Source of the DNA: Aselliscus stoliczkanus | Lineage: Eukaryota > Chordata > Mammalia > Chiroptera > Hipposideridae | Direction of reading: 5' to 3' | Assembly (NCBI GenBank): GCA_033961575.1 | Contig: CM066737.1 | Span: 51,436,771 to 51,500,770 of the forward strand | DNA length: 64,000 nt | Shown: positions 1 through 10,865 of the stretch, piece by piece | How the letters are laid out: every line of letters begins with the position of its first letter | Numbering within the stretch: the stretch's first letter is position 1 | Translations under genes and position numbers: made by a program | Notes under the pieces: model-generated | The model's input: only the letters and a program-made list of their open reading frames with translations | Database searches by the model: none | Told to the model about the DNA's origin: nothing

Positions 1-347
1 ACTTATATGATACATGTATACAATTTGAGTTGTATAATTATATGCCACTTAAAACCATCTATCTTAACACCAGTGATGCATAATGTACATATATGTATCA
101 CATGTTGGGGGAACATTTCCTTACAGAATAGTTGAGAAGTTTGAATTAAATAAAATATAGCAATACTTTTTCTAAGTCATCTTGAGACCAAAGAAAGTTG
201 TGTCAAAGACTGCTGCTTATTTGCCATCAAAATCTGTTCTTTCCATCCGTAATTACAACTGTAATCTGGAAAGTTGTTGCCCATCCAAGACTTCTTGCAT
301 CTAAATATGGGTGGATATATGAGTATTTATTGCCAATAAATGCAAGC
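1..347. other. Unassigned AT-rich sequence
   Basis: No repeat family, exon or RNA gene is recognisable here. The short open frame that starts inside this stretch continues into the neighbouring SINE and is a chance reading. Confidence 0.5.
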
Positions 348-364
348 AAAATTGATCATTTCCA

Positions 365-485
365 GGGCTGGATGAGTGGCACGGTGGTTAAGTGCTGGCT
401 TGGGAAGCCCACAGTCCCGGTTTGCGTCCCACATATGAGGGCCAGCACTGCCTTCAAATAAAAAATAAAAGTAAAAATAAAAAAT
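365..485 (+). mobile_element. Short tRNA-derived SINE (SINE-S)
   Basis: This is the first of many copies of the short type. The head carries a tRNA-like A box (gagtggcacggtggttaag) and a degenerate B box. The body ends near gagggccagcactgcc, followed by an A-rich tail. A perfect 17-base target duplication, aaaattgatcatttcca, lies at 348-364 and 486-502, so both edges are exact and insertion by the L1 machinery is clear. There is no AATAAA before the tail. The names SINE-S, SINE-L, SINE-G and SINE-D are labels used only in this annotation. Confidence 0.92.
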
Positions 486-610
486 AAAATTGATCATTTC
501 CATCCAAGGCCTCTTCCAAACCAAAGTTTATAAGAAGGAGTTGTCACCTCTTCTATTTTCTCTTCCCCTTTGTCCAGCTGGATGCAGAGATAACCAAGAG
601 GCCCTGGGGC

Positions 611-880
611 AGAGGTTCTCTACACTGGTTATGGATTAGAATCACCAGGGGGACTTTTTTTTTTTTAGCTGAGTCGTCCTACCACCTGTTGGCAGCTCAG
701 TGGCAGCTCAGCTTGGGCCGGGAATCGAACTGGCGACCCTGTTGCTCAGAACTTGCACTCTTGAGTGAGCTCTTAACCTGGAGGCTACTCAGCCAGCCTC
801 CAGGGGGACTTTTTAAACATCCAAATGCCAGACTCCTTCCCAAACCAATTGCGTCATAATCTCTGGAGAGAGAGCTCAGG
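611..880 (+). mobile_element. MER5-like hAT remnant, split by a SINE
   Basis: The text around gaggttctctacactgg, tagaatcaccagggggac and the later ccaaaccaattgcgtca, ataatctctgg resembles the MER5 group of ancient non-autonomous hAT elements. A SINE at 659-799 interrupts it. The assignment is from remembered consensus shape, not a search. Confidence 0.65.
659..799 (-). mobile_element. SINE ending in GCTCAGCT (SINE-G)
   Basis: This is the reverse complement of a tRNA-derived SINE of about 140 bases. Its tail half reads gccaacaggtgg..ggctcagct followed by A. The target duplication ccagggggactttt occurs at 645-658 and 800-813. The head includes the characteristic gagctcactcaagagtgc-like stretch. 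It differs from SINE-S by lacking the gagggccagtgacactgcc module. Confidence 0.9.
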
Positions 881-1525
881 TGACATACCGTGGTTATAAA
901 ATTGAAGTCACAATATTGTCAAAATATCAGTTTTCCACAGATAGACCTTTACAGTTAATATGATCCAAATCAAAATCTCAACAAGCTTTTTTGGGGGTAG
1001 AAATTGTCAAGCTGATTCTAAAATCTATATGGAAATGCAAACAACCTAGAACAGTCAAAGTAACTCTAAAAAAGGAGAACAAAATCAGTGGACTACACCA
1101 CCTGATTTCAAAACTTATAATAAACTACTGTAATCAAGACAGAATGGTACTGACATAAGGACTAACATGTAGACCAGTGGGACAGAGTAGAAAGTATAGA
1201 AATAGATCCACGCATATGTGGTCAATTGATTTTCATCAAAGTTGGCAAGGTAATTCAATCGGGAAAGGAAATACTTTTCAATAGACATTGTTGGGAAAAA
1301 AATGGATATCCATATGGAAAAAATGAACTTTGATTCTTACCTCACATGATACACAAAAATTAACTCAAGGTGGATCATTGACCAAAATATAAAAGCTAGG
1401 ACTATATAATTACTAGAAGAAACTATAGGAGAATATCTTCACAACCAGAGACAAAAACATGCAGGGCAATAACCATAAACAAAATTATTTATAAATTAGA
1501 CTTCATTAAAATTTTAAACCTCTGG

Positions 1526-1709
1526 GGGCAGGCCAAGTGGCTCAGTTGGTTAAGAGCTCGCTCAAGAGTGCGAGCTGAGCTCTGAGCAATGGTGGTTCGA
1601 TGCTAGCCCGAGCTGAGTTGCCGTTGAGCTGCCAACAGGTGGCAGGATGGCTCAGCTAAAAAAAAAAAAAAAAAAAAAAAAAGAAGAAGAAGAAGAAGAA
1701 AAAAAAATG
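1526..1709 (+). mobile_element. SINE-G with a long A/GAA tail
   Basis: The A box is agtggctcagttggttaag and the B box is ggttcgatgctag. The 3' end is ggcaggatggctcagct, followed by an A-run that passes into AAG repeats. The target site reads ttaaacctctgg at about 1514-1525 and ttaaacttctgg at 1710-1721. Confidence 0.9.
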
Positions 1710-1721
1710 TTAAACTTCTGG

Positions 1722-2180
1722 GCCGGCCGAGTGGCGTGTTAGTTAAGAGCTGGCTTGGGACGGCAGTGGCCCTAGTCTGGATCCCACATATGAGGGCCAG
1801 TGACCCTGCCCTCTTCAGCTAAGATGGTGAACAACAGCTCCATTTGGAGCTGGGCTGCTGTGAGTCCCAAGGGACAGCATAGCTTCAGCCCCTGCTGCAG
1901 TGGGTTACCATAATCTACAGTGAGTGGCCGGCAGCCAGTGTGAGCAGCTGGCAGCCGGTGTGAGCTGCCAAGAGCTGCTGTGAGTGGCCATCTAGAGGCT
2001 GGGAACCTATCTGCCTCACTCGAGAAGAGCGCAAAGATAATGCCAACATGGGCCAGTGAAGCAATGTCCTGCACAACTAGACTAAAGAACAAAAGGACAG
2101 CAACTTGTCTGTTCCCCTTCCCTGGTTCCCCAAAGCTGTCCCCCTCGCCCAATTCCCAATAAAATCTTTAAAACAAAATT
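1722..2180 (+). mobile_element. Long tRNA-derived SINE (SINE-L)
   Basis: The same tRNA head as SINE-S continues past gagggccagtgac into a body of about 330 bases (agctaagatggtgaacaac, gccaacatgggccagtgaag, gacagcaacttgtctgttcc). It ends with ccccaattcccaataaaatctttaaaa, written here as the motifs AATAAA then TCTTT before the A tail. It inserted directly against the 3' end of the SINE-G at 1526-1709 and reused the same ttaaacttctgg target (1710-1721 and 2181-2192). Open frames on both strands inside it are SINE read-through. Confidence 0.92.
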
Positions 2181-2690
2181 TTAAACTTCTGGCCGTCAAA
2201 GACATTATTAAGTAAAAGACAATGATGACCTTGTAAGCCACAATATGGATGAAAATATTCTAAAGATATGTGATTCACCAATGGTGTACATCCAGATTAT
2301 ATGAAGAATCCTTAAGACTCAGTGATAAGATAAACAACCAGTTTTAAAGGGGTAAATATTTGAACACACATTTTTAAAGGGATATATGCAAATGACCAAT
2401 ATATATACAAATAAATGATCAATAAACACATGAAAATATGTTCAGCATCATTAGTTACTAAGAAAATGAAAACTAAGACCACAATGAGATACTACTACAC
2501 AACCATTAAAATAACTACATGTATGATGTCAGGTGGATACTAGGCTTATTGGGATGATCACTTCATAAATTCTATAAATGTCTAATAACTATGTTGTACA
2601 CCAGAAACCGATATATAATAATATTGTAAGTCAACTGTAATTGAAAAATAAAAAAAGTTATTTTAAAAAATTAAATGCCTAAAATCACTT

Positions 2691-2807
2691 GGGCCGGCCG
2701 AGTGGCACGGTGGTTAAGTGCTGGCTTGGGAAGCCAGCGGCCCTGGTTCGGTCCCACATATGAGGGCCAGTGACACTGCCCTCAAAAAAAAAACACACAA
2801 AAAAATA
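2691..2807 (+). mobile_element. SINE-S
   Basis: This copy begins gggccggccgagtggcacgg and ends ccagtgacactgccctcaaaa. The target duplication is not clear. It lies inside the old plus-strand L1. Confidence 0.88.
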
Positions 2808-2941
2808 AAATTATAAAACTTGACAGTTCCAAATGCTGATGAGGATGTAGAGCAGCTGGGACTCTCCTATTTTGCTGCTGTGAATGTAAAACGGCACAAC
2901 CACTTTGGGAAAAGTCTGGCTTTTTTTTTAAGGTAAATATA

Positions 2942-3513
2942 CAAAGGTCTGACAATTAAGTTTGTGAACTTGTTGCAACGATGTTTCTAACCTTTTTTGA
3001 TATCAGAGGGATTATTCATTATGAATTTATACAAACTGGACAAACAGTTAACCAAGTTTACCATTTGGAAGTACTGAAGAGGCTGTGTGAAAACATTAGA
3101 TGACCTGAACTTTTGGCCAGTAATGCATGGCCTTTTCATCACAACAATGCACCAGCTCACACGGCACTGTCTGTGAGGGAGTTTTTAGCCAGTAAACAAA
3201 TAACTGTATTGAAACACCCTCCCTACTCACCTGATCTGGCCACCAATAACTTCTTTCTTTACCTAAAGATAGAGGAAACATTGAAAGGAAGTCATTTTGA
3301 TGATATGCAGGACATCAAGGTTAATACAATGACAGCTCTGATGGCCATTCCAGAGAAAGAGTTCCAAAATTGCTCTGAAGGGTGGACTAGGCACTGGGGT
3401 CGGTGCATAGCTTCCCAAGGGGAATACTTCGAACGTGACTGTAGTGATATTCAGCAATGAGGTATGCAGCACTTTTTCTAGGATGAATTCCTGAACTTAA
3501 TGGTCTGGCCTCG
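2942..3513 (+). mobile_element. Internally deleted mariner (Tc1/mariner), copy 1
   Basis: Terminal inverted repeats are visible: the left end reads aggtctgacaattaag and the right end, reversed, reads cgaggccagaccattaag. They are flanked by TA at 2940-2941 and 3514-3515. After about 40 bases of end sequence the element jumps straight into the middle of a transposase frame, so the N-terminal DNA-binding half is gone. A second copy at 31,359-31,926 has the same join. Confidence 0.88.
3113..3460 (+). pseudogene. Mariner transposase C-terminal remnant
   Basis: This 115-codon open stretch matches the C-terminal catalytic half of a mariner DD34D transposase. The landmark region around HHNNAPAHT (residues 9-17), the PPYSPDLA motif (36-43) and the late ALMAIPEKEFQ stretch are plain. 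In active family members the second and third catalytic residues are Asp. Here residues 11 and 46, which are 34 residues apart, are both Asn. The protein is truncated and would be inactive, so this is a decayed element and not a host gene. Confidence 0.85.
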
Positions 3514-4291
3514 TACATCTATTATATGATTTATATGTCAGGTATGGATGACATACATCTACTGTATTACCTAAAGGTGCACTTTTAGGTAATTACTCAG
3601 GAAAAAAAGAAAATATGTCTACTAAAACTAACATGATTGTTCATTGCAGCTTTATTCACAATCACACAAAACTGGGAAAACCCAGTTGTCGATCACTAGG
3701 AGAATAGATAAATAAATTGTGGTATATTTATACAATGGAATACTACTCAGCAATAAAAAAAATACTGATACATACAATGACACAAATCTCAAAAACATTG
3801 TGCTGAGTGAACAAAGACAGGAATGTATGATTCCATTAAGGGGAGATGTTAAAAATTTCAAAGTGATCTATAATGATAGAAAGCACATCAGTTGTTGCCT
3901 GGAGATGGGATGGGGGCATTGACTGTAAAGAGGTACAAGAACATTTTTGTATTAGTGGAAATGATCTATATCTGGATTATAGTAACTACATAGGTAAAAA
4001 CACTTTGCAAACCTCATGGAAAAGTAGATTTTAAATGGATTCAGTTCCTTTTCATAAATTATAGCAATAAAATAAATTTTTAGAAAGTTCACCAGGCCAT
4101 TGTAATGTGCAGTCAGGTTTCATAAAAGCACTGTTTTATGGCCTTGCTTTTCATACTACATTCCTTAGATCAATAGCATTTGATTCCTTGGGAGCTCATT
4201 AGAAATGCAGAATCTCAGCCCCTACTCCAGAGCTACAGGATCACAATTTACATGTTAACAAGTCCCACCAGTGATTCAAATGTATATTGAA

Positions 4292-4853
4292 GGCCAGTGG
4301 AGTGGCATGTTGGTTAAGAGTTGGCTTGGGGGCCCGGCCGAGTTGCGCAGTGGTTAAGCACTGGCTTGGCAAGCCAGCGGCCCCGGTTTGGGTACCACAT
4401 ATGAGGGCCAGTGACATTGCCCTCAAAAAAAAATAGAGTTGGCTTGAGACGCCAGCTCTGAGCAGCAGGGCCCCAGTTCGGATCCCACATGAGGGCCAGT
4501 GATGCTGCACCTTCTACAGCTAAGATGGTGAACAACAACTGAACGTGGAGCTGGGGTGCAGTGAGACGCTGGCGACAGCGTAGGCTGCAGTCCCTGCTGC
4601 ATGGGGCGGCTGTGAGCTACCATGAGCAGCCGGCAGCCAGCATGAGCTGCTATGAGCCATCGTGAGTGGCGGTCAAAGGCCTGCAAGTGACTGCCTCACC
4701 CATGAAGAATAATGATAATACCAACATGGGCCAGTGAAACAACGTCCTCCACAACTAGGCAGACGAACAAAAGGACAGCAACTTGCCTTTTCCCCTTCCC
4801 CAATTCCCCAATTATATTCCCCTCCCTCAATTCCCCAATAAAATCTTTGAAAA
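4292..4853 (+). mobile_element. SINE-L, itself split by a SINE-S
   Basis: The outer element begins ggccagtggagtggcatg and ends ccccaataaaatctttgaaa. The target duplication reads aaatgtatattgaa at 4278-4291 and aagtgtacattgaa at 4854-4867 (two differences). A SINE-S sits at 4329-4434, inside its tRNA head. Confidence 0.9.
4329..4434 (+). mobile_element. SINE-S nested in a SINE-L
   Basis: It is flanked by an exact agagttggcttg duplication at 4317-4328 and 4435-4446, taken from the head of the outer SINE. It therefore jumped after the SINE-L around it. Confidence 0.9.
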
Positions 4854-5669
4854 AAGTGTACATTGAAATTTGGAAACTTTAACTAGGGAGTAATGAAATC
4901 TGGAGCTGGAGAAAGCCTGGGTCTGAATTATCACATGGAGGAAAGCCTCCTGCTTACCTACCCTATACTCTAATGTGAACAAGGAAATGACTTCTCTTGT
5001 GGTTGAGTCATTTTAATTTGGGGTCTATTTGTTATGGCATATTAGCCTATCTAAATATAACAAGATTGATCTTGTATTCCTAGAGGGTCTGAGAGCACAT
5101 CCCAAAGTTGTCTCAGTAGAAAATAACTTTGAAGTCTCATGTTTCTGCTTTGTCTTTAAAATTCACTCAAATTTCTTTTTATTTTATGGTGTATTTGTGT
5201 TTGTTTGAATAGTAATGTTTTCAATCATGCATTAGTTAAATTACTTCACTGCTTTCCCCTAAACCTGGAAGTAAAAAAATGAAGCTCCAAGGAGATGTGC
5301 CATGTCTATCTTGTTGCTTTTCCCTCCTCCAAGGGTTAACTATTCACTGTTTAAGAAACAGAGGGTTGGATAGAATGTATATGGCATACAGCAAAAATCA
5401 AATATTTTTCTTGTTGCAACTTGTGGGATATTCAGATTTGAAATAGAACTGCCTGCAAATTGTACATTAAACAATAAGAATGACTCCTTATCATTAGACT
5501 CTCTAGTCTCTAGTACGTAATTTCAGAGACTTTAACAGGTTCATCGAGGAAAGAAAATCCTGCAAAGGCAAATCTTTTTCAGTTACTCAAATGATACCAC
5601 AAAGTGATATGCCTACTCTGTACAAATAAAATGGTTTTGTGTAGCTTCAAAAGTTGGTTTGAGGATCCA

Positions 5670-5860
5670 GAGCCAACCTATTGAGCCCTTATTTACTATG
5701 TGCTTGATCCTGTGGTGGGCACTTGCCTGCACTTGATTTCATTTGATACTAGTCACAGCTTTAGAGAATATTATTTTTTGCTCTTCATTTTGAATGAAGA
5801 TGGTGAAGTTCTGAGTAGCTTGTCAGCCTTCTCAGTTAACTGAGTATAAAACTCTCTGAC
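5670..5860 (-). repeat. MIR-like ancient SINE remnant
   Basis: The order attgagcccttatttactatg, gatttcatttgatactagtc and ttttgaatgaagatggtgaag parallels the reverse strand of MIR (attgagcacctactatgtgcc, then the ttttacagatgagg region). It is strongly diverged. Confidence 0.55.
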
Positions 5861-6059
5861 TCCAATGCCATCCTGTTTTTCTGAACAGCTTTGTTCCCTG
5901 GGCAAACTCTTATCTACCTCTTTACCCTAATGTATTCCTATCATTATGAAAGAGAATGGGCTCTGAGACAGAGAGATGGAGTGCCAGGGAGAAAACAAGT
6001 GAGTGCTCTTTCCTGTATAGAGGAGCAAGGGAGCTAGTTAAAAGCAGATGGGACATTCC

Positions 6060-6340
6060 CCTCATCACCCTCCCCACTCCCCCCCCCCCCCCCCGCTTTC
6101 TTCAGCTCAATGCACCTCACACCTGTCTCCTGCTATTCTTTCTCTCAGTCTCAACACCCTGCCCACATGCAATCCCTAGGCTTTTCTCCCTTGTTTCCAG
6201 GCCACCTCACTGTCATTTCCCTTTTCTTGCCTTTAATTCCTGATCACTGTCACCACCTCCCCACCCTCTGTCACCATCCCTTGCACCTCCACCCCCACTT
6301 CCTTTACTCCTTCTGCTCTCACTGTTCTTTTCTCTTCTGA
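6060..6340 (+). repeat. C-run and pyrimidine-rich low-complexity tract
   Basis: An uninterrupted run of about 16 C at 6079-6094 is followed by about 240 bases dominated by C and T. The open frames across it are a composition effect. Confidence 0.8.
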
Positions 6341-8318
6341 TCAGCTTTCATGGTCCCATTAGGGCCCCATCACTGACTCTGCTCTTACAATGGCTCTGTG
6401 GTTTTGAGATGAAGTAAAACGTCACTAATTTGTTCTAATTGGGGGGAAAGGTCAGTCTGCCTTAAATAAAAAGTATGAGGGATAGGATATTTGGGGAGAG
6501 AAAATGCAATCTCATTACTTTCAAGTACATAAAGTAATCCCAATGACTAAGACAAGAGGATAAAAGGCAAAGCTATATGTCTCGGATATCTGTAAGTGGT
6601 TTGAAAAATAGGCATGGCTCATTTATAATTAGGACATTCAGTTTAGGAATACAAATGGTGCTGTTGAGGTGTTTGCACTGAAGTAGGCTAATATTTCTCT
6701 TGCTTACACAATTAGTTCGTGAAGAGAGTTTTTTCATCATAGATACAGGTACAATTTCATTAGAAGGGTCCAGCCTTTCAGACCCACTTTTTTATGTCAC
6801 ATGGTGTGTAGGAAGAGTGCTTTATTCAGTCAATTCTTCAAAAGGAGTAATAGCGAACAACAAATACTCATTTCTCTGGTTCCCTTCTCTGCAAAAGTTA
6901 CTAACAATAAAAAAAAATCTGTTGGGTTCCTATTATTTGGGGGTGGGGATGAGGAGGTGTAGGGGAAAGAACTGAATGGACACCAGCAGAGACCAAACTT
7001 ACATCATCTTAGTTGAGAATCTACTAATTCAGAATTAGTGAAAAGTGAGGAACTGGCCCACTTTATTTTTATGCTCTAAAAAGCCAATTTGCTAAGCTAA
7101 TTACAATAGTAAACAAGAGTTTCCTGCAAAGATTTATAAAATTCCTTAAAATACCAATTTTCCATGCATTTTCCAATACTTTGAAAGCACTCCCTTCATC
7201 TATGTGTAATTGTTAAGCTAATTAGCTAAACTTCCTACTAATTTCTCGAAGCAGTTCCTTAGAAGAAGTCTTAGTAGGAAGCCCTTTTTTTGGCCTTTCA
7301 CTTCATGGTGACTGAAAGCAAACAACCATACTTATATCCTTTTTGAATAGCTTATCATTAAGTTTTCCTATCAACTCAAACTGGCCTCCTCCCATCCTTT
7401 ATCATTGCTCAGCAATATTTTCTTCCTGTATAATTCAGCAAAAATGGAAAGAAATGAAGACTCAGTTCTACCAAGGTCTTCCTGAATCATTAGGGGGCCA
7501 GAATCCATGAATTTCCATAAGTCTTTAGCCTCTCTCTCTGATGGTGAGAATATGTGGGTAACTGGTGAAAAGGGACATTCTACCATACTTTACCTTACAG
7601 TCTTAGAGAGCTTGCCTTGCTATATAAACACAATATAAAATTTGTGGAGATTTTCTTCAGTTACTAGGGGAGTCAATTGATGTGAAACTACATCTTTTCC
7701 TAAAAACCATAAATTAGGGACTACTTCTTCCAATTGTAAGATTCTTCAGTTTTAACTCATAGGATTTATGGAAGGGTTAGTTGAAATTGTTTAGCAGGCC
7801 CAAGTTAGGGAGAGCAGGATGCAGCTTTTGTTTACAAACCATTAGAAGTAAAGTTAAAGGAATTAATTTTGTTTGAAAGCCACTAAAATTGCTGAACAAG
7901 TTCATGAAGCTATTTCAAACTTGTCTAAATTTTTGTGCTTTGAAGTTCATACAAACACTATGCTTGGAATAGAGCTATAGGAATTCTTCATTAACAGAGT
8001 GCAGAGTGGGGTGAAGCTACAGGATTTCAAGAATAGTGACCCATACCTGGCAACTTTTAAGGCACAGTTGGAAGGAAAGCCATTGCCTGTAAATTTGAAA
8101 GGGAAGTGTTCTAGGGCTTATTGGAGGTGAAAGTATGGTGACTTCTATTTGGGAATTAAGGAAGATAAGAGGACCCAATGGCTCCCCTCTACCTCCCAAA
8201 ATGCCAAATTAACATGATATTTAATGGTGGCACAATCAAATTTAATGATTTGACACAAACTAATATTTTTCAAAAAATTATTTGCTTTCATGTTTTTTTG
8301 TTTTAAAAAGAAGCTGAG

Positions 8319-8738
8319 GAACGACTGAGTGGTGCATTGGTTAAGAGCTGGCTTGGGATCCCAGCGGCCCCGGTTCGGATCCCACATATGAGGGCCAGTG
8401 ACACTGCCCTCTACAGCTAACAACAGCTCCACCTGGAGCTGGGATGTGAGCAGGTGGCAGCCGGCGTGAGTAAGTGCTGCAGTGGGCTACCATAGGCTAC
8501 AGTGAGTGGCCGGCAGCCAGTGTGAGCAGCTGGCAGCCAGCGTGAACTGCCAATAGCCGCAGTGAGCAGCCATCCAGAGGCCGGCGACCCATCTGCCTCA
8601 TCCGGGAAGAGCGCAATGAGGATACCAACATAGGCCAGTGAAGCAATGCCCTCCACAGCTAGACTGAACAACAAAAAGACAGCAACTTGTCTGTTCCCCT
8701 TCCCCGATTCCTTAACACTGTTCTCCTCCCTTAAAAAA

Positions 8739-8783
<45 letters not shown>
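8319..8783 (+). mobile_element. SINE-L with an expanded (AAAT)n tail
   Basis: The target duplication aaaaagaagctgag lies at 8305-8318 and 8784-8797. The 3' end has lost the usual AATAAAATCTTT and instead expands as about 13 AAAT units from about 8735. Minus-strand open frames within it are read-through. Confidence 0.9.
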
Positions 8784-8785
<2 letters not shown>

Positions 8786-8797
8786 AAAGAAGCTGAG

Positions 8798-9969
8798 CTA
8801 CATTCTAAGTGTGTTTTTGTTTCTATTGGGGTTCTAATCTTTTCTATGGGTATATTCACTTTTGACACTAGAGTGTAAATCAAAGGGAAATGCAATTTTG
8901 TTTACAAATGTCTGCTTACAAGTCTGCATGAATAAATCTGCAAAATGGCCAAGGGTCATTTAAAGAGTTCAAAAGAGCACATCAAAGTAGTCAGATATAT
9001 AAATTGAAGATTTACTGACTCATAAAACTATTTGTCATCCAAATAGTTTGTGTACTTTCAGTATACATTTCCTTAATGAGACATACTGAATTTCTGGAGG
9101 TGGTCTCACAACCTTGAGCTTTAAGATTAGAATCAGAGACATTCTGGGTAGAAAAGGACATTAGAGGTTATCTAGCACAGAAATAATTTTTCAAGTTTTT
9201 TTTTCCTTCAAGTTTCTTCAATCAAAATATTGCTGGAAAGCCCAACATAGGAAGCTGGTAAAAGGGGAGAATCTCTAATTAGAGGGGAAGGGGCCTGAAA
9301 TCTAGGCTAATCCTTCACCACTTCTTCCCCCACATTTTCTGGGGAGCTGAGGTCTACAGAAACTAAATAACTTGGTTAAATTCACTCATTGAGTGATAGT
9401 GGATCTCCTAATTTTCTTTCATCTTTCTCACCTCCATTTTCTACTCCCTTCCACCTCTTCCAAAAGATACATACATTAACATACGCATGCACAGACACAT
9501 AATTCCAGGTGGCCAGTAGGAGCTTCTCTTGCTTCTCACAAGCTACTAACATCTCATTATTAATATATTTATTATGTTCTATCTCCCAGATATATTTTCT
9601 TTTCCGAAGAGCAAAGCTGGCAGAAGGCAATGGTAAAACTAATGAAATGAATTTCTAAAGATGGCATTACATCACTGTGGCAGATTTTGCTGGGTGCAGG
9701 CTTCCTGAAATCACGCTATATTGGATTCCTCATATTTGCCCAATATTTAAGGCTAACCCAGACAGCTTATTTTAAAAGAGTGGCCCCAGACAGAACCTAA
9801 ATAGACATTTGCATTTAGACCATCTTGGTCTTGAGATTTGAACAAGAAGAATGGGAGTGAAAGGTGCTCCCACTCTTATTTAGCAGTTTCCACTTTACTG
9901 CATGTCTTTCTGAATTGGTACAACATTGCAGAATACTTTGTTTTGTTTACTCTATGACTAGGAGGCAAG
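8798..9969. other. Unique sequence, possible MIR3/L3-like remnant
   Basis: No gene is recognised. The span 9110-9420 (gaaaaggacattagaggttat, then agctgaggtctacagaaac, ataacttggttaaattcactc) vaguely follows the order of an ancient MIR3 or L3 element. This is a weak call. Confidence 0.35.
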
Positions 9970-10445
9970 CCTGTGTGTATGTGTGTATAAGTGAGTGAGT
10001 ACATGTAGTGTGAGAGACAGCAGAGACAACCATGGAAAGAAACACACAAAGACACAAATATTGACATAGAAACACACTCACACATAGAGACACAAGGAAA
10101 GAGAGACACCGATAGTGACACACACACACACACACACACACACACGAAACAGATACACTCATACACAGAGAAACAAGAGAGAAAGAGATCAGTGAGTGAC
10201 AGTGACAGAGAAAAACATCAAGACAGAAAGAAAAGGGACACACATAAACAGGGTAGGATTGAGACTGAGCAATTGAGAAAGGTATGCACAAAGAAATAGA
10301 GTGACTCCAAATATACAAAGAGTGACACACAGAGAAAGTTGGAAGAAAAAGGCTGAGAGGGAATGACAGAGAGACTTAAGACTGATGGAAAAAAATTGAG
10401 ACAGAGAAAGAGGAAAATCATGACAATAGGGGAAGAGAGAAATCA
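9970..10445 (+). repeat. Long purine/CA-rich low-complexity tract
   Basis: About 470 bases are nearly free of T on the plus strand. They are built from gagaca, cacaca and agagaaa-type words and contain a pure (CA)n at 10,118-10,145. The long open minus-strand frames here (to 127 codons, rich in Ser, Cys, Val and Leu) are artefacts of this composition. Confidence 0.85.
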
Positions 10446-10627
10446 CTCTCAAATTTTTTCTTTCCCATTAGAAATCTTCAATTTTTATTTCTTTTGTGTT
10501 CCATATAACTTGGAAATTAAACTTCAGTGTCTCCTATGGAGAGGTAAAATGCTCAGAGCAATATATGCTACTCAAAAGCAATTTTTTGTTTTTAGTGAGA
10601 GTCACCCAATTTCTTTCTCTTTTTAAT

Positions 10628-10865
10628 TTTTTTCTAAAGTATAATTGACACCCAATATCATATTAATTTCAGGTGTACATCATAATGATTCAGTATTTAT
10701 AGACTTTAAGATGAGATCACCAGTGTTGGCCGAGTGGCACGGTGGTTAAGATGGTTAAGAGCTGGCTTGGGATGCCAGCGGCCCCGGTTCAGGTCCCACA
10801 TATGAGGGCCAGTGACACTGCCCTCAAAAAAAAATTATATCACCACACTAAATCTAGCAACCATC
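10628..10865 (-). mobile_element. L1 3' UTR fragment
   Basis: The text agtataattgacacccaat, atttcaggtgtacatcat and ctaaatctagcaaccatct matches the minus-strand 3' end of an L1. A SINE-S at 10,723-10,838 interrupts it. It abuts a plus-strand ORF2 fragment, which may be its inverted 5' part. Confidence 0.75.
10723..10838 (+). mobile_element. SINE-S with a duplicated head segment
   Basis: The head reads ggtggttaagatggttaagagc, a 10-base local duplication within the A-box region. It ends cactgccctcaaaa. The host text gatcacca is repeated at both edges. Confidence 0.85.

Larger units (their letters stand above)
935..4080 (+). mobile_element. Old L1, plus strand, heavily interrupted
   Basis: ORF2-like text such as gaccagtgggacagagtag, agaaatagatcc, gcaaatgaccaat and atgaaaatatgttcagcatc runs along the plus strand, followed by the ORF2 end and 3' region (gcagctttattcacaat at about 3646). 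It is interrupted by SINEs at 1526-1709, 1722-2180 and 2691-2807, by a stray L1 3' UTR tail near 2520-2690, and by a mariner at 2942-3513. No long open frame remains. Its exact ends are not resolved. Confidence 0.8.
4150..4885 (+). mobile_element. MER5-like hAT remnant, split by SINEs
   Basis: The text gagctcattagaaatgcag, aatctcagcccctactccag and cccaccagtgattcaaatg resembles the 3' half of a MER5-type element. It resumes after the SINE block as gtacattgaaatttgg. The SINE block occupies 4292-4853. Confidence 0.7.
4886..8304. other. Mostly unique sequence without a recognisable gene
   Basis: Apart from the MIR-like piece at 5670-5860 and the C-run and pyrimidine-rich stretch at about 6060-6340, I see no repeat, RNA gene or supported exon. 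The open frames at 5956-6340, 6700-6975 and 7371-7586 have no family features. Confidence 0.5.

Noticed and set aside
365..485. SINE heads as functional tRNA genes
   Set aside because: They have A-box and B-box words but no cloverleaf pairing and carry SINE bodies, tails and target duplications.
1772..2152. 126-codon minus-strand open frame
   Set aside because: It lies entirely inside a SINE-L. Similar frames appear in every SINE-L copy (for example 15,983-16,519, 31,986-32,405 and 62,022-62,396).
9947..10330. 127-codon minus-strand open frame rich in Cys, Ser and Val
   Set aside because: Product of the purine/CA-rich tract, with no start context or domain.
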